DNA of 41,739 nt. Source: an uncultured Ectothiorhodospiraceae bacterium (lineage in GTDB: Bacteria; Pseudomonadota; Gammaproteobacteria; Nevskiales; Oceanococcaceae). The notes under the pieces are model-generated. The model was given only the letters and a program-made list of their open reading frames with translations. It had not been told where the DNA came from and made no database searches. Location of the stretch: assembly GCA_937141935.1 (NCBI GenBank), contig CAKZQS010000047.1, positions 1-41,739 on the forward strand, read 5' to 3'. A program made the position numbers and the translations under genes. This document shows, piece by piece, positions 8,335 through 16,097 of the stretch; position 1 is the first letter of the stretch; the number at the start of each line of letters is the position of its first letter.

Positions 8335-10871
8335 TGCGCGCGCGCTTCCCCTTCTCGGCAGCCCTGCTGCCCGGCCTGGCGCTGGCCCTGCTGCTGGGCA
8401 GCGCGCCGACGGCGGCGCAGCAGTACCGCTCTGAGGCGCGCGGCGTGTCCGAGGAGGAGCTGCGCGAGGCCGAAGGCTTCGATGCCGAGTCGGCGCTGCC
8501 GCAGGTCAGCGACCCCTACGCCCGGGCGATGCTGCTGAGCCAGGCCGCCGCGCAGGCCCAGGCCCGCGGCGATCTAAAGCAGGCGCTGGCGCACCTGCGC
8601 GAGGCGGTGGCGCTGGATGCGCTGTCCGACTTCGCCGAGCAGCGTCTGCAGCGCGATGCCGGCATGCTGGCCGCCAAGCTCGGCGACGACGACCAGGTCA
8701 TCGCCCTGCTCAGCGGCCTGCGCGAGGGCACCGACCCGGCCGCGCTGCGCCAGCTCGCGGCCGCCTATGCGCGCAGCGAGCGCTGGCGGGAGGCCGGCGG
8801 CGTGGTGGCCACGCTGATGCAGGCCGACAAGCCCAGCACCGAGGACCGCCTGCTCGACGCCACCGTGGCCGCGCAGAACCGCGACTGGCGCCGGGTGCTG
8901 GCGCGCACCGATGAGATCCTGGCCGCGAATCCGGCCTCGGCGGAGGCCTGGACGCTGCGCATCCGCGCCCAGCTCGGCCTGGGGCGCAAGGCCCAGGCGC
9001 TGGCCAGCCGCACCGCCGCCTGGCGGCTCAAGGTCTATGTCGACGCCGAGCAACGCCTGGCCCTGGCTCGCGACTTCGCCGACGGCGGGCTGCCGCTGGC
9101 CGGCGCCAGCCTGCTGGAGGAGGGCCTGGCCAGCGGCCAGCTGGAGCGCAGCCCCGAGCAACTCGATCAGCTGGCCGCGCTGTGGCTGGCGGCCCGCGAA
9201 AACAGCGAGGCCGGCCGGGTGCTGCGCGAGCGGCTGGCGCTGGCACCCTCGGCCGAGGCCTCGGCGCAACTTGGGCGGCTGGCGCTGGACGCCGGCGACT
9301 GGGACACGGCGGCGCGCGCGCTGCGCGCCGGGCTGCGCCTGCCGCAAGCGGCCCGGCGGGCCGGCGTGGCGATGCTGCTGGGCCAGGCCGAGTTTCAGCG
9401 CGGCAACGCCGAGGCCGCCAGGCGCGCCTTCGAGGCGGCCGCCGCGCACCCGCCCTATCGCAACAGCGCGCAGCAGTGGGTGGACTATCTGACCTCCGGC
9501 CAGGCCTCGGCGCGCGCCGTGGCGGGCCAGGCCGTGGGGCAGGGCGAGGCACAGCGGCGCAGCCTGTCGCGCATCGAAGGCGCCGGCGCGCGGCCCGGTC
9601 AGGGACAGGGACAGGGGATCGGCGGCTTCACCCCGGTGGGCGCCGAGGCCGCGGGCAGCGCCGACGGGCGCATCCCGCCCTGGACCGGCGGGCTGGCGCA
9701 GGACGATGACGCCCAGTCCAACCCCTATGCCGACGACGCGCCCATCGCCAAGATCACCGCCGCCACGATGCAGGAATGGCGGCCCTGGCTGGCGCCGGGC
9801 CACGAGGCGCTGCTGCGGCGCATGCCCGAGCACGCGCTGCATGTTTACCCCAGCCGGCGCAGCGTGGCCTACCCCGAGGCGATCTACGAGGCCACGCAGA
9901 AAAACCGCGGCCGGGCGCGGCTGCTGGGCTCGGATGCGCTGTCCGGCGCAAGGCTGGGCTTTCCCTTCCCGGCGCCGGATAACGGCGTCGAGGCCATGTG
10001 GAACCACCGCCTGCGCTGGCGCGGCGAGGCCACGCGGCGCAAAGGCGAACAGGCCGTCGTGGGCCCCGAGGGCGAGATACGCAACACGCTGGTGCAGTAC
10101 GAGGAGATGTTGGCGCGCTACGCCCACCTGAGCGACCCGGCGGACCTGGCCCGCGAGAACATCCTGCTCTATTACCTGACCACCTTCGGCTCCGGCCGTG
10201 GCAGCCCGGACTTCACCGTGCTGGTGCACGAGAGCGCCAATTCGCTGGAGCGGGCGCGGGCCATCTGGGTGTTGCCCAAGAGCTTCAAGAAGATGTTTCG
10301 CATCCCGCCGGTGGGCTATGACAACCCCTTCCCGGGCTCGGAGGGGCTGTTCTATGTGGACATGGTCGACATGTACAACGGCGCCTTTGACCATTACGAC
10401 TGGAAGCTGGCCGGCAAGCGCGAGCTGCTGGTGCCCTACAACGCCTTCGCCGCCCAGGATTACGGCGCGGAATCCGGCCCGCGGGGGCTGCTGCACGCCG
10501 GCGCACCCAACCCCGAGGCCCTGCGCTACGAGGTGCACCGCGTCTGGGTGATCGACGCCACCGAGCGCAAGGGCGCCTCGCATATGTTCGGCGTGCGCCG
10601 CTTCTACCTGGACGAGGATTCCTGGAATGTGGTGCTGGTCGAGAACTACGACCGCATCGGCCAGCTCTGGCGGCTGCAGGAGGGGCACCTGCTGCCCAAT
10701 CGCCGGCTGCAGTCGGCCGACAGCACGCCCACGATCACCTACGACCTCAAGGACGGGCGCTATTTCGCCCAGCGCATGACGGCCGCCTTCGGGCCCGGCG
10801 AGTCGATTGAGCCGCCGCCGGACAAGGGGGACTACCGCCCGGCCAACGTGCGCATGCGTTACGCCCGCTAG
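8334..10871 (+). CDS. Secreted fusion protein: TPR-like solenoid joined to DUF1329 domain
   Basis: This 845-residue protein starts with a signal peptide (to about residue 28, Ala-rich cleavage). Residues about 40-385 are tandem helix pairs of TPR character (for example LSQAAAQAQARGDLKQALAH), as in the TPR protein that ends TonB2 operons. A Gly/Gln/Pro-rich linker (about 395-428) leads into a complete DUF1329 domain (about 430-845) with the family start signature FTPVGAEAAG...IPPWTGG, a central FPFPAPDNGVEAMWNHRLRW block and the late FYLDEDSWNVVLVENYD block. DUF1329 proteins are periplasmic or outer-membrane-associated, of unknown function, and usually encoded beside DUF1302 and MMPL genes. 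The frame is continuous and codon use is uniform, so this is a true fusion. It suggests DUF1329 acts directly with the TonB complex. The 90-base gap downstream has a GC hairpin without a T tract. Confidence 0.85.
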   Translation: MRARFPFSAALLPGLALALLLGSAPTAAQQYRSEARGVSEEELREAEGFDAESALPQVSDPYARAMLLSQAAAQAQARGDLKQALAHLREAVALDALSDFAEQRLQRDAGMLAAKLGDDDQVIALLSGLREGTDPAALRQLAAAYARSERWREAGGVVATLMQADKPSTEDRLLDATVAAQNRDWRRVLARTDEILAANPASAEAWTLRIRAQLGLGRKAQALASRTAAWRLKVYVDAEQRLALARDFADGGLPLAGASLLEEGLASGQLERSPEQLDQLAALWLAARENSEAGRVLRERLALAPSAEASAQLGRLALDAGDWDTAARALRAGLRLPQAARRAGVAMLLGQAEFQRGNAEAARRAFEAAAAHPPYRNSAQQWVDYLTSGQASARAVAGQAVGQGEAQRRSLSRIEGAGARPGQGQGQGIGGFTPVGAEAAGSADGRIPPWTGGLAQDDDAQSNPYADDAPIAKITAATMQEWRPWLAPGHEALLRRMPEHALHVYPSRRSVAYPEAIYEATQKNRGRARLLGSDALSGARLGFPFPAPDNGVEAMWNHRLRWRGEATRRKGEQAVVGPEGEIRNTLVQYEEMLARYAHLSDPADLARENILLYYLTTFGSGRGSPDFTVLVHESANSLERARAIWVLPKSFKKMFRIPPVGYDNPFPGSEGLFYVDMVDMYNGAFDHYDWKLAGKRELLVPYNAFAAQDYGAESGPRGLLHAGAPNPEALRYEVHRVWVIDATERKGASHMFGVRRFYLDEDSWNVVLVENYDRIGQLWRLQEGHLLPNRRLQSADSTPTITYDLKDGRYFAQRMTAAFGPGESIEPPPDKGDYRPANVRMRYAR

Positions 10872-10961
10872 GCGCGGCGGGCCAGGCATGCTGCCCACCC
10901 CCGAGCGGGCCGGGGTGGTGCGCATGGCACAATCGCGGCCCATTCGCGCCACGGGCAGGGC

Positions 10962-12332
10962 ATGGCCGGAACTAAGCGGGAGCTGGAGCGCTTGCGGACC
11001 AAACCGATCGAACGCAACTGGGCAATGACCCGCATGGGCCTGGGCACGGGCGTGCGCGCCGCCGGCCATGTGATGGGCAATTTGTTCCGCGACTCGGCCG
11101 CGCGCGAGGACGCCGACCGGGCCTTCTACAACGCCGAGGCCGAGCGCCTGGTGGCGCAGCTGGGCGAGCTGAAGGGCTCGGTGATGAAGGCCGGGCAGAT
11201 GCTCTCGCTCTACGGCCAGTACTTCATGCCGCCGGAGGCGGTGGACATCCTGGCGCAGCTGCAGGACGACACCGACCATGTCGGCTGGCACATCGTCGGC
11301 CCGGTGGTCGACCGCGCGCTGGGGCCCGAGCGCATGGCCGAGCTGGAGATCGAGACCCGGCCGCTGGCCGCCGCCTCGCTGGGCCAGGTGCACCACGCGC
11401 GCAAGCGCGGCGACGAGCGCCCGCTGGTCGCGAAGATCCGCTACCCCGGCGTGGATGAGGCCATCGACTCGGACATCCGCACCATCGCCCGGCTGCTGTC
11501 GCTGTCGCGGCTGGTGCCCAAGGATCTGTCGCTGGACCCGGTACTGACCGAGGTGCGCGAGATGCTGCACCGCGAAGTGGACTATGTGCACGAATGCGAG
11601 ATGCTGCAGCGCTTCCGCAGCCTGCTCGACGGCGATGCGCGCTTCGTGGTGCCCGAGCCGCTGCCGCGCTATTCCAGCAGCGAGCTGCTGGTGATGACCT
11701 ACGAGGAGGGCGTGCCGGTCAAGGCGGCCGACCTCGCCGAGGTGCCGGAGGCCCGTCGGGTGCGGCTGGCGCAGGCGGCGCTGTGGCTGTTCCTGCAGGA
11801 GCTGTTTGTCTGGCACCTGGTGCAAACCGATCCGCACTTCGGCAATTACCGGCTGCGGCTGGACCCCGAGGGCGGCGCGGACCCGGACGGCGCGCAGGAC
11901 CAGTGGGTGCTGCTGGACTTCGGCGCCACGCGCAGCTTCCCGCCCACATTCGTGCGCGATTACGCGCGCATCGTGCGCGGCGCGCTGGAGGGCGAGCGCG
12001 AGCAGGTGATTCGCGGCGCCGTGGGCATCGGCCTGATGCGCGCGCACTTCCCCGAGAACGTCAAGGCGGGCTTTTACGAGCTGACCCAGCTGATCACCGA
12101 GCCCTTCCGCGGCGGCGATTACGACTGGGGCGCCTCGGATCTGCCGGCGCGGGTCAGCCAGTCGATTGCGCGCAACGCGCTGACGCGGCACTTCAAGATT
12201 CCGCCGCGCGAGATCGTGTTCCTGCACCGGCGTCTGGCCGGCGTGTTCATCACGCTGGCGCGCCTCGATGTGCGCTTCGACGGCCGGCCGCTGCTCGAGG
12301 AGGCGCTGTCACGGGCCGAGGCCATCGAGTAA
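10962..12332 (+). CDS. AarF/ABC1/UbiB-family atypical kinase
   Basis: The 456-residue protein carries the ABC1 signatures: KGSVMKAGQMLS (about residue 71, the KxGQ motif), the Ala-rich nucleotide loop AAASLGQVH (about 135-143) replacing a Gly-rich loop, the VAK lysine (near 157), EVDYVHECEMLQRF, a catalytic QTDPHFGNY with Asp290, and LLDFGATRSF with metal-binding Asp319. Known members (UbiB, Coq8/ADCK) support ubiquinone synthesis through an ATPase or kinase activity at membranes. This protein lacks the C-terminal membrane helices of UbiB and is shorter, so it is probably the soluble AarF-like paralogue found in many proteobacteria rather than UbiB itself. Its substrate cannot be told. It precedes a START-like DUF2505 gene by 43 bases, probably in one transcript. 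Confidence 0.88.
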   Translation: MAGTKRELERLRTKPIERNWAMTRMGLGTGVRAAGHVMGNLFRDSAAREDADRAFYNAEAERLVAQLGELKGSVMKAGQMLSLYGQYFMPPEAVDILAQLQDDTDHVGWHIVGPVVDRALGPERMAELEIETRPLAAASLGQVHHARKRGDERPLVAKIRYPGVDEAIDSDIRTIARLLSLSRLVPKDLSLDPVLTEVREMLHREVDYVHECEMLQRFRSLLDGDARFVVPEPLPRYSSSELLVMTYEEGVPVKAADLAEVPEARRVRLAQAALWLFLQELFVWHLVQTDPHFGNYRLRLDPEGGADPDGAQDQWVLLDFGATRSFPPTFVRDYARIVRGALEGEREQVIRGAVGIGLMRAHFPENVKAGFYELTQLITEPFRGGDYDWGASDLPARVSQSIARNALTRHFKIPPREIVFLHRRLAGVFITLARLDVRFDGRPLLEEALSRAEAIE

Positions 12333-12375
12333 CCTGTCGCCGGCCAACAACAACACGCAAGCCGGGGAGAACACG

Positions 12376-12867
12376 ATGGCGACGCAATTCGACGACACGC
12401 AGACCTTCACCCAGGACGCCGACACCGTGATGCGGATGTTCTGCGACCGCAGCTACTTCGAGCGCAAGTATCAGCAAACGGCGGAGTCCTACGAGATCCT
12501 CGAATGTGAGCAGACGGCGGACCACTTCCGCATCAAGGCGCGGCTGAAGATGCGCTCGAGCGCGCCGCTGCCCGGCTTTGCCAAGAAGTTCGTGGCCGAG
12601 ACGATGACGGTGGTGCAGGAAGACAGCTGGGATGCCAACACCCGGCGGGGCCAACTCAGCGTCGAGATCGCCGGCGCGCCGGTGTCGATCCAGGCCGACA
12701 TGGCGCTGGTCGAACAAGGCGAGGGCGCGGCGAATAAAATGCACTGGACGGTCACCTGTAAGGTGCCGCTGGTCGGCGGCAAGCTGGAAAAGCTGATCGC
12801 CGACGACATCCGGCAAAAGGCGCCGCGTGACCTCGAGGTCAGCCGCGAACTGGTCGCCGACTACTAG
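12376..12867 (+). CDS. DUF2505 (START/SRPBCC-like) protein
   Basis: A 163-residue protein without signal peptide or membrane helix. The start (DDTQTFTQDADTVMRMFCD), the middle GFAKKFVAETMTVVQED and the end block VGGKLEKLIADDIRQK match the DUF2505 pattern, a small helix-grip fold of the START/SRPBCC type expected to bind a hydrophobic ligand. Its function is unknown. A GGGGAG ribosome site at 12364-12369 supports the ATG at 12376. The adjacency to an ABC1 kinase recalls the Coq8-Coq10 (START protein) partnership in ubiquinone metabolism, which is an inference only. Confidence 0.8.
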   Translation: MATQFDDTQTFTQDADTVMRMFCDRSYFERKYQQTAESYEILECEQTADHFRIKARLKMRSSAPLPGFAKKFVAETMTVVQEDSWDANTRRGQLSVEIAGAPVSIQADMALVEQGEGAANKMHWTVTCKVPLVGGKLEKLIADDIRQKAPRDLEVSRELVADY

Positions 12868-12873
12868 AACGAC

Positions 12874-12894
12874 GGGCCGCCCGCGCGGCGGCCC
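12874..12894 (+). terminator. GC hairpin after the DUF2505 gene, no T tract
   Basis: GGGCCGCC pairs perfectly with GGCGGCCC around a 5-base loop, 6 bases after the DUF2505 stop. There is no T run, so it is at best an mRNA 3'-end stabiliser or weak terminator. Confidence 0.3.
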
Positions 12895-12926
12895 CCACGC
12901 GGCCCCGGGCCGCTTCAGGGAAGAAG

Positions 12927-13157
12927 ATGATGCAGGTTTCCGGGGACGGCGATACGCGCCAGGCCCCGCGCTGGTACCAGGTCCTGTGGTCGACGCTGGC
13001 CGCGTTTTTCGGTGTGCAGTCGCGGGCCAACCGCGAGCGCGATTTCACCCATGGTCGGGCCAGCCACTTCATCGTGGTCGGCCTGTTGTGCACCGCCGGC
13101 TTCATTGGCCTGCTGGTGCTGGCGGTGCGCCTGGCCATGCGCACGGCGGGGGCTTAG
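12927..13157 (+). CDS. DUF2970 small inner-membrane protein
   Basis: A 76-residue protein with one clear membrane segment (about residues 47-70, HFIVVGLLCTAGFIGLLVLA). The part before it contains the characteristic FFGVQSRANRERDFTHG block of DUF2970, a small proteobacterial family of unknown function. Two ATG codons stand in a row (12927 and 12930) after an AGGGAAG site, so the exact start may be one codon later. The TAG stop is followed directly by the pcnB GTG, so the two genes may be cotranscribed. Confidence 0.8.
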   Translation: MMQVSGDGDTRQAPRWYQVLWSTLAAFFGVQSRANRERDFTHGRASHFIVVGLLCTAGFIGLLVLAVRLAMRTAGA

Positions 13158-14642
13158 GTGGACGCGCTGGCCTGGGGCCGCAAAGCCGCTAAAATCCTCG
13201 GTTTGAGCCGCCCCGAGGGTGGCGCCGAGTCCCGCCGGAGGCCGCATATCGAAGCCGTGCGCATACCCCGTGCCGAGCACCCCATCTCGCGCAAGAACGT
13301 CTCCAAGGCGGCGCTGCGCGTGCTCTACGGGCTGCATGAGGCCGGCTACCAGGCCTTGCTGGTGGGTGGCGGCGTGCGCGACCAGCTGCTGGGGCTGTCG
13401 CCCAAGGACTTTGACATCGCCACCGACGCCCACCCCGAGGACGTCAAGCGGGTCTTTCGCCGCTGCCGGCTGATCGGGCGGCGCTTTCGCCTGGCCCATG
13501 TGCGCTTTGGCGACGAGATCATCGAGGTGGCCACCTTCCGCGCCGCGCCGCGTACGCCCGACGAGGGCGACGAGGACGAGGCCGACGACACCCGGCACGA
13601 GCTGGACGACAGCGGCCGCATCCTGCGTGACAACGTGTACGGCAACCTCGAGGAGGACGCCGTGCGCCGCGATTTCACGATCAACGCGCTGTATTACGAC
13701 ATCGCCGACTACAGCATCGTCGACCACGTCGGCGGCATGGAGGACATCGCCGCGCGGCGGCTGCGCCTGATCGGCGACCCCGAGACCCGCTACCGCGAAG
13801 ACCCGGTGCGCATCCTGCGCGCCCTGCGCTTTGCGGCGAAGCTCGATTTTCATATCGACCCGGCGGCGCGCAAGCCCATACCGGCGCTGATCCCGACCCT
13901 GCTGGATGTGCCGCCGGCGCGGCTCTTCGACGAGCTGCAAAAAATGCTGCTCTGCGACCACGCCAGCGAGTGCTTCGCCCAGCTCGAGAGCTACGGCCTG
14001 GTCAAGCTGCTGCTGCCGCCGGTGGCCGCGCACCTGGAGACGCCGCCAACCCGCGAGCTGATCATGGCCGCCTTGCGCAGCACCGAGGAGCGCGTGCGCG
14101 CCGACAAGCCGGTCAGCCCGGCCTTCTTGCTGGCCTGCCTGCTGTGGTTCCCGGTGCGCCAGCTGCAGGACGAGCTGGTGGGGCAGGGCATGCCGCCGGT
14201 GCAGGCGCTGGCCGCCGCCTCGGACACGCTGTTCAGCCAGCTGGCCAGCCGCGTGGCGATGCCGCGGCGTTTCACCGGCATGGTCAACGAGATCTGGCAG
14301 CTGCAGCACCGCTTCCTGCAGCGCCGCGGCAAGCGCCCGCTGCGCCTGCTGGAGCACAAGCGCTACCGCGCGGCCTGGGATTTTCTTGAGCTGCGCGCGC
14401 AGGTCGGGGATGCCGAGGCCGAACTGCCGGGCTGGTGGGAGCAATTCGCCGCCGGTCAGGGCGGCGAACGCGAGGCCCTGCAGGAGGACGCGCCGAGCGG
14501 CCCCGCGCCGGCACGCAAACGCCGGCGCCGGCGTCGCGGGGGGCGCGGCGGCCGCAGTGGCGGCCAGGGTGGCGGCCAGGGTGGCGGCCAGGGCGGCGGC
14601 CAGGGCGGCGGCGGCAACTCCGGCGGCGGTGGCGGCGGCTGA
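13158..14642 (+). CDS. pcnB: Poly(A) polymerase I with Arg-rich, Gly/Gln-repeat tail
   Basis: PcnB adds 3' poly(A) tails to RNA and so promotes decay. The 494-residue protein has the entry sequence AEHPISRKNVSKAAL, the nucleotidyltransferase core VGGGVRDQLLG (from about residue 69) with the metal-binding DFDIAT, then GRRFRLAHVRFG and the RRDFTINALYYD block, RYREDPVRILRALRF, and the C-terminal PAP arm. The last about 45 residues are a basic patch (RKRRRRRRGGRGGR) followed by GGQG repeats, longer and more Gly-rich than the usual basic tail. GTG at 13158, directly after the DUF2970 stop, gives a length like E. coli PcnB. A TTG at 13203 preceded by TAAAAT (13190-13195) is an alternative. folK follows after 30 bases, as in other gammaproteobacteria. 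Confidence 0.94.
   Translation: MDALAWGRKAAKILGLSRPEGGAESRRRPHIEAVRIPRAEHPISRKNVSKAALRVLYGLHEAGYQALLVGGGVRDQLLGLSPKDFDIATDAHPEDVKRVFRRCRLIGRRFRLAHVRFGDEIIEVATFRAAPRTPDEGDEDEADDTRHELDDSGRILRDNVYGNLEEDAVRRDFTINALYYDIADYSIVDHVGGMEDIAARRLRLIGDPETRYREDPVRILRALRFAAKLDFHIDPAARKPIPALIPTLLDVPPARLFDELQKMLLCDHASECFAQLESYGLVKLLLPPVAAHLETPPTRELIMAALRSTEERVRADKPVSPAFLLACLLWFPVRQLQDELVGQGMPPVQALAAASDTLFSQLASRVAMPRRFTGMVNEIWQLQHRFLQRRGKRPLRLLEHKRYRAAWDFLELRAQVGDAEAELPGWWEQFAAGQGGEREALQEDAPSGPAPARKRRRRRRGGRGGRSGGQGGGQGGGQGGGQGGGGNSGGGGGG
14559..14606 (+). repeat. 12-bp tandem repeat in pcnB (4 copies, GGQG tail)
   Basis: Four head-to-tail copies of GGCGGCCAGGGT/C encode GGQG four times in the PcnB tail. The last base of the unit is T in copies 1-2 and C in copies 3-4. 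The unit keeps the reading frame. Confidence 0.9.
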
Positions 14643-14672
14643 GACGCCGCCAGGGCTGAGCCGGGGCGTGGC

Positions 14673-15254
14673 GTGAGCGCGCTGGCGGTCGTGGGCCTGG
14701 GGGCCAACCTGGGCGCGCCGGCCACGCAGATCGCCGCGGCGCTGGCCGCGCTGCGGCGCGACTGCGCCTGCGGGCCGCTGCGCGTCTCGCCGCTGTACCG
14801 CTCGGCGCCCATGGGCGGCATGGCGCAGCCCGACTATGCCAACGCGGTCGCCTGCTTCCCGACGGACCTGAATGCGCTGGCGCTGCTGGACACGCTGCAG
14901 GCCCTGGAGGCCGCGGCGGGGCGCCACCGCGCGGGCGAGCGCTGGGCGGCGCGGCCCCTGGATCTGGATCTGCTCGATCTCGGCGGCCAGTCGCTGCGGC
15001 ACCCGCGCCTTTGCCTGCCGCACCCCGGCATTGCCGAGCGCGACTTCGTGCTGCTGCCCTGGCTGACGCTGGACCCGGCGGCGCAGCTGTCTGACGGGCA
15101 CCGCATTCGGGCGCTGTGGCAGGCGCGCGGGTCCACGGTGCTGCCGCTCTGGGCCCCGCGCCGCCAGAGCGCAAATGCGGACCAGGGCGCGGACCCGGGT
15201 TGCGGCCCGGACCCGGCCGCGGCTGGCCATTCTCGTATGATGTCGGCGCCTTGA
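14673..15254 (+). CDS. folK: 2-amino-4-hydroxy-6-hydroxymethyldihydropteridine pyrophosphokinase
   Basis: HPPK transfers pyrophosphate from ATP to the pterin in folate synthesis. The 193-residue protein has the N-terminal GLGANLG strand-loop, the substrate block SPLYRSAPMGGMAQPDYANAV, and the HPPK signature ERWAARPLDLDLL that binds ATP and magnesium (the two Asp of DLD). The LPHPGIAERDFVLLPW block follows. The last about 35 residues are a non-conserved Pro/Ala/Asp-rich tail, so the protein is a little longer than E. coli FolK. GTG start with no good ribosome site, suggesting coupling to pcnB 30 bases upstream. panB follows after 15 bases. Confidence 0.93.
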   Translation: MSALAVVGLGANLGAPATQIAAALAALRRDCACGPLRVSPLYRSAPMGGMAQPDYANAVACFPTDLNALALLDTLQALEAAAGRHRAGERWAARPLDLDLLDLGGQSLRHPRLCLPHPGIAERDFVLLPWLTLDPAAQLSDGHRIRALWQARGSTVLPLWAPRRQSANADQGADPGCGPDPAAAGHSRMMSAP

Positions 15255-15269
15255 CGCTGCAGGACCGCG

Positions 15270-16097
15270 ATGTATCCCAACCCCCGCCCCACGGGCGAAC
15301 GCCCATTGACCGTGCAGGATTTCCGCAAGATGCGGGACGCAGGCGAGAAGGTCGCCTGCCTGACGGCCTATGACGCCAGCTTTGCCCGCCTGGCCGATGC
15401 CGCCGGCGTCGAGATCGTGCTGGTCGGCGACTCGCTGGGCATGGTGGTGCACGGGCAGGGCACCACGGTGGGCGTCAGCAACGAGGACATCGTGTACCAC
15501 TGCCGTGCCGTCGCCACCGGGCTGTCGCGGGCCTTCTTGATGGCCGACATGCCCTTCTTGAGCTTCGCGACCCGCGATGCCGCCATCCGCAGCGCCCAGG
15601 ACCTGATGCAGCGCGGCGGCGCGAAGATGGTCAAGCTCGAGGGCGGGGCCATCCAGGCCGACATCGTCGAGTTTCTGACCGCGCGCGGCGTGCCGGTCTG
15701 CGCCCACCTGGGGCTGCAGCCGCAGCTGATCCACAAGCTGGGCGGCTTCAAGGTGCAGGGCCGGGACGAGGCGCTGGCGGCGCAGATGCGCGAGGACGCC
15801 CGCGTGCTCGAGCAGGCCGGTGCCGACATGCTGCTGATCGAATGCGTGCCCTCGGGGCTGGCCGGCGACATCACCGCGGCGGCCGGCGTGCCGGTCATCG
15901 GCATCGGCGCCGGGCCGGCCACCGATGCGCAGATCCTGGTGATGCACGACATCCTTGGCGTGTCGCGTGGGCGCGTACCGCGCTTCGTCAAGAACTACCT
16001 GAGCGGCCGCGACGACATCGAGGCCGCGATGCGCGCCTATGTCGAAGAGGTCAAGTCCGGGGCCTACCCGGCACCGGAGCATGGCTTTGGCGACTGA
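15270..16097 (+). CDS. panB: 3-methyl-2-oxobutanoate (ketopantoate) hydroxymethyltransferase
   Basis: PanB makes ketopantoate from 2-oxoisovalerate and methylene-tetrahydrofolate, the first step to pantothenate. The 275-residue length is usual. Seen in order: LTAYDASFARL, VGDSLGMVVHG (magnesium-binding Asp), ADMPFLSF (second Asp), MVKLEGG (Glu ligand), CAHLGLQPQ, and the VPVIGIGAGPATDAQILV barrel strand. ATG at 15270 has a weak AGGA site about 5-8 bases upstream. The 3' end overlaps panC by 17 bases. The gene sits between folK, which supplies folate, and panC, the usual gammaproteobacterial arrangement. Confidence 0.96.
   Translation: MYPNPRPTGERPLTVQDFRKMRDAGEKVACLTAYDASFARLADAAGVEIVLVGDSLGMVVHGQGTTVGVSNEDIVYHCRAVATGLSRAFLMADMPFLSFATRDAAIRSAQDLMQRGGAKMVKLEGGAIQADIVEFLTARGVPVCAHLGLQPQLIHKLGGFKVQGRDEALAAQMREDARVLEQAGADMLLIECVPSGLAGDITAAAGVPVIGIGAGPATDAQILVMHDILGVSRGRVPRFVKNYLSGRDDIEAAMRAYVEEVKSGAYPAPEHGFGD

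Noticed and set aside
9500-9640. Possibility that the TPR-DUF1329 fusion is a sequencing artefact
   Set aside because: No frame change occurs across the linker, there is no second signal peptide or ribosome site before DUF1329, and base composition is constant.
10895-10918. Hairpin CCACCCC/GGGGTGG after the TPR-DUF1329 gene as a terminator
   Set aside because: Seven pairs, a 10-base loop and no T tract; not enough to call a terminator.
8574-12227. Very long minus-strand open frame (over 1200 codons) opposite the TPR-DUF1329 and AarF genes
   Set aside because: It mirrors two well-supported genes, its translation is Gln/His/Arg/Gly-rich with no known motif, and such shadows are expected at about 70% G+C.
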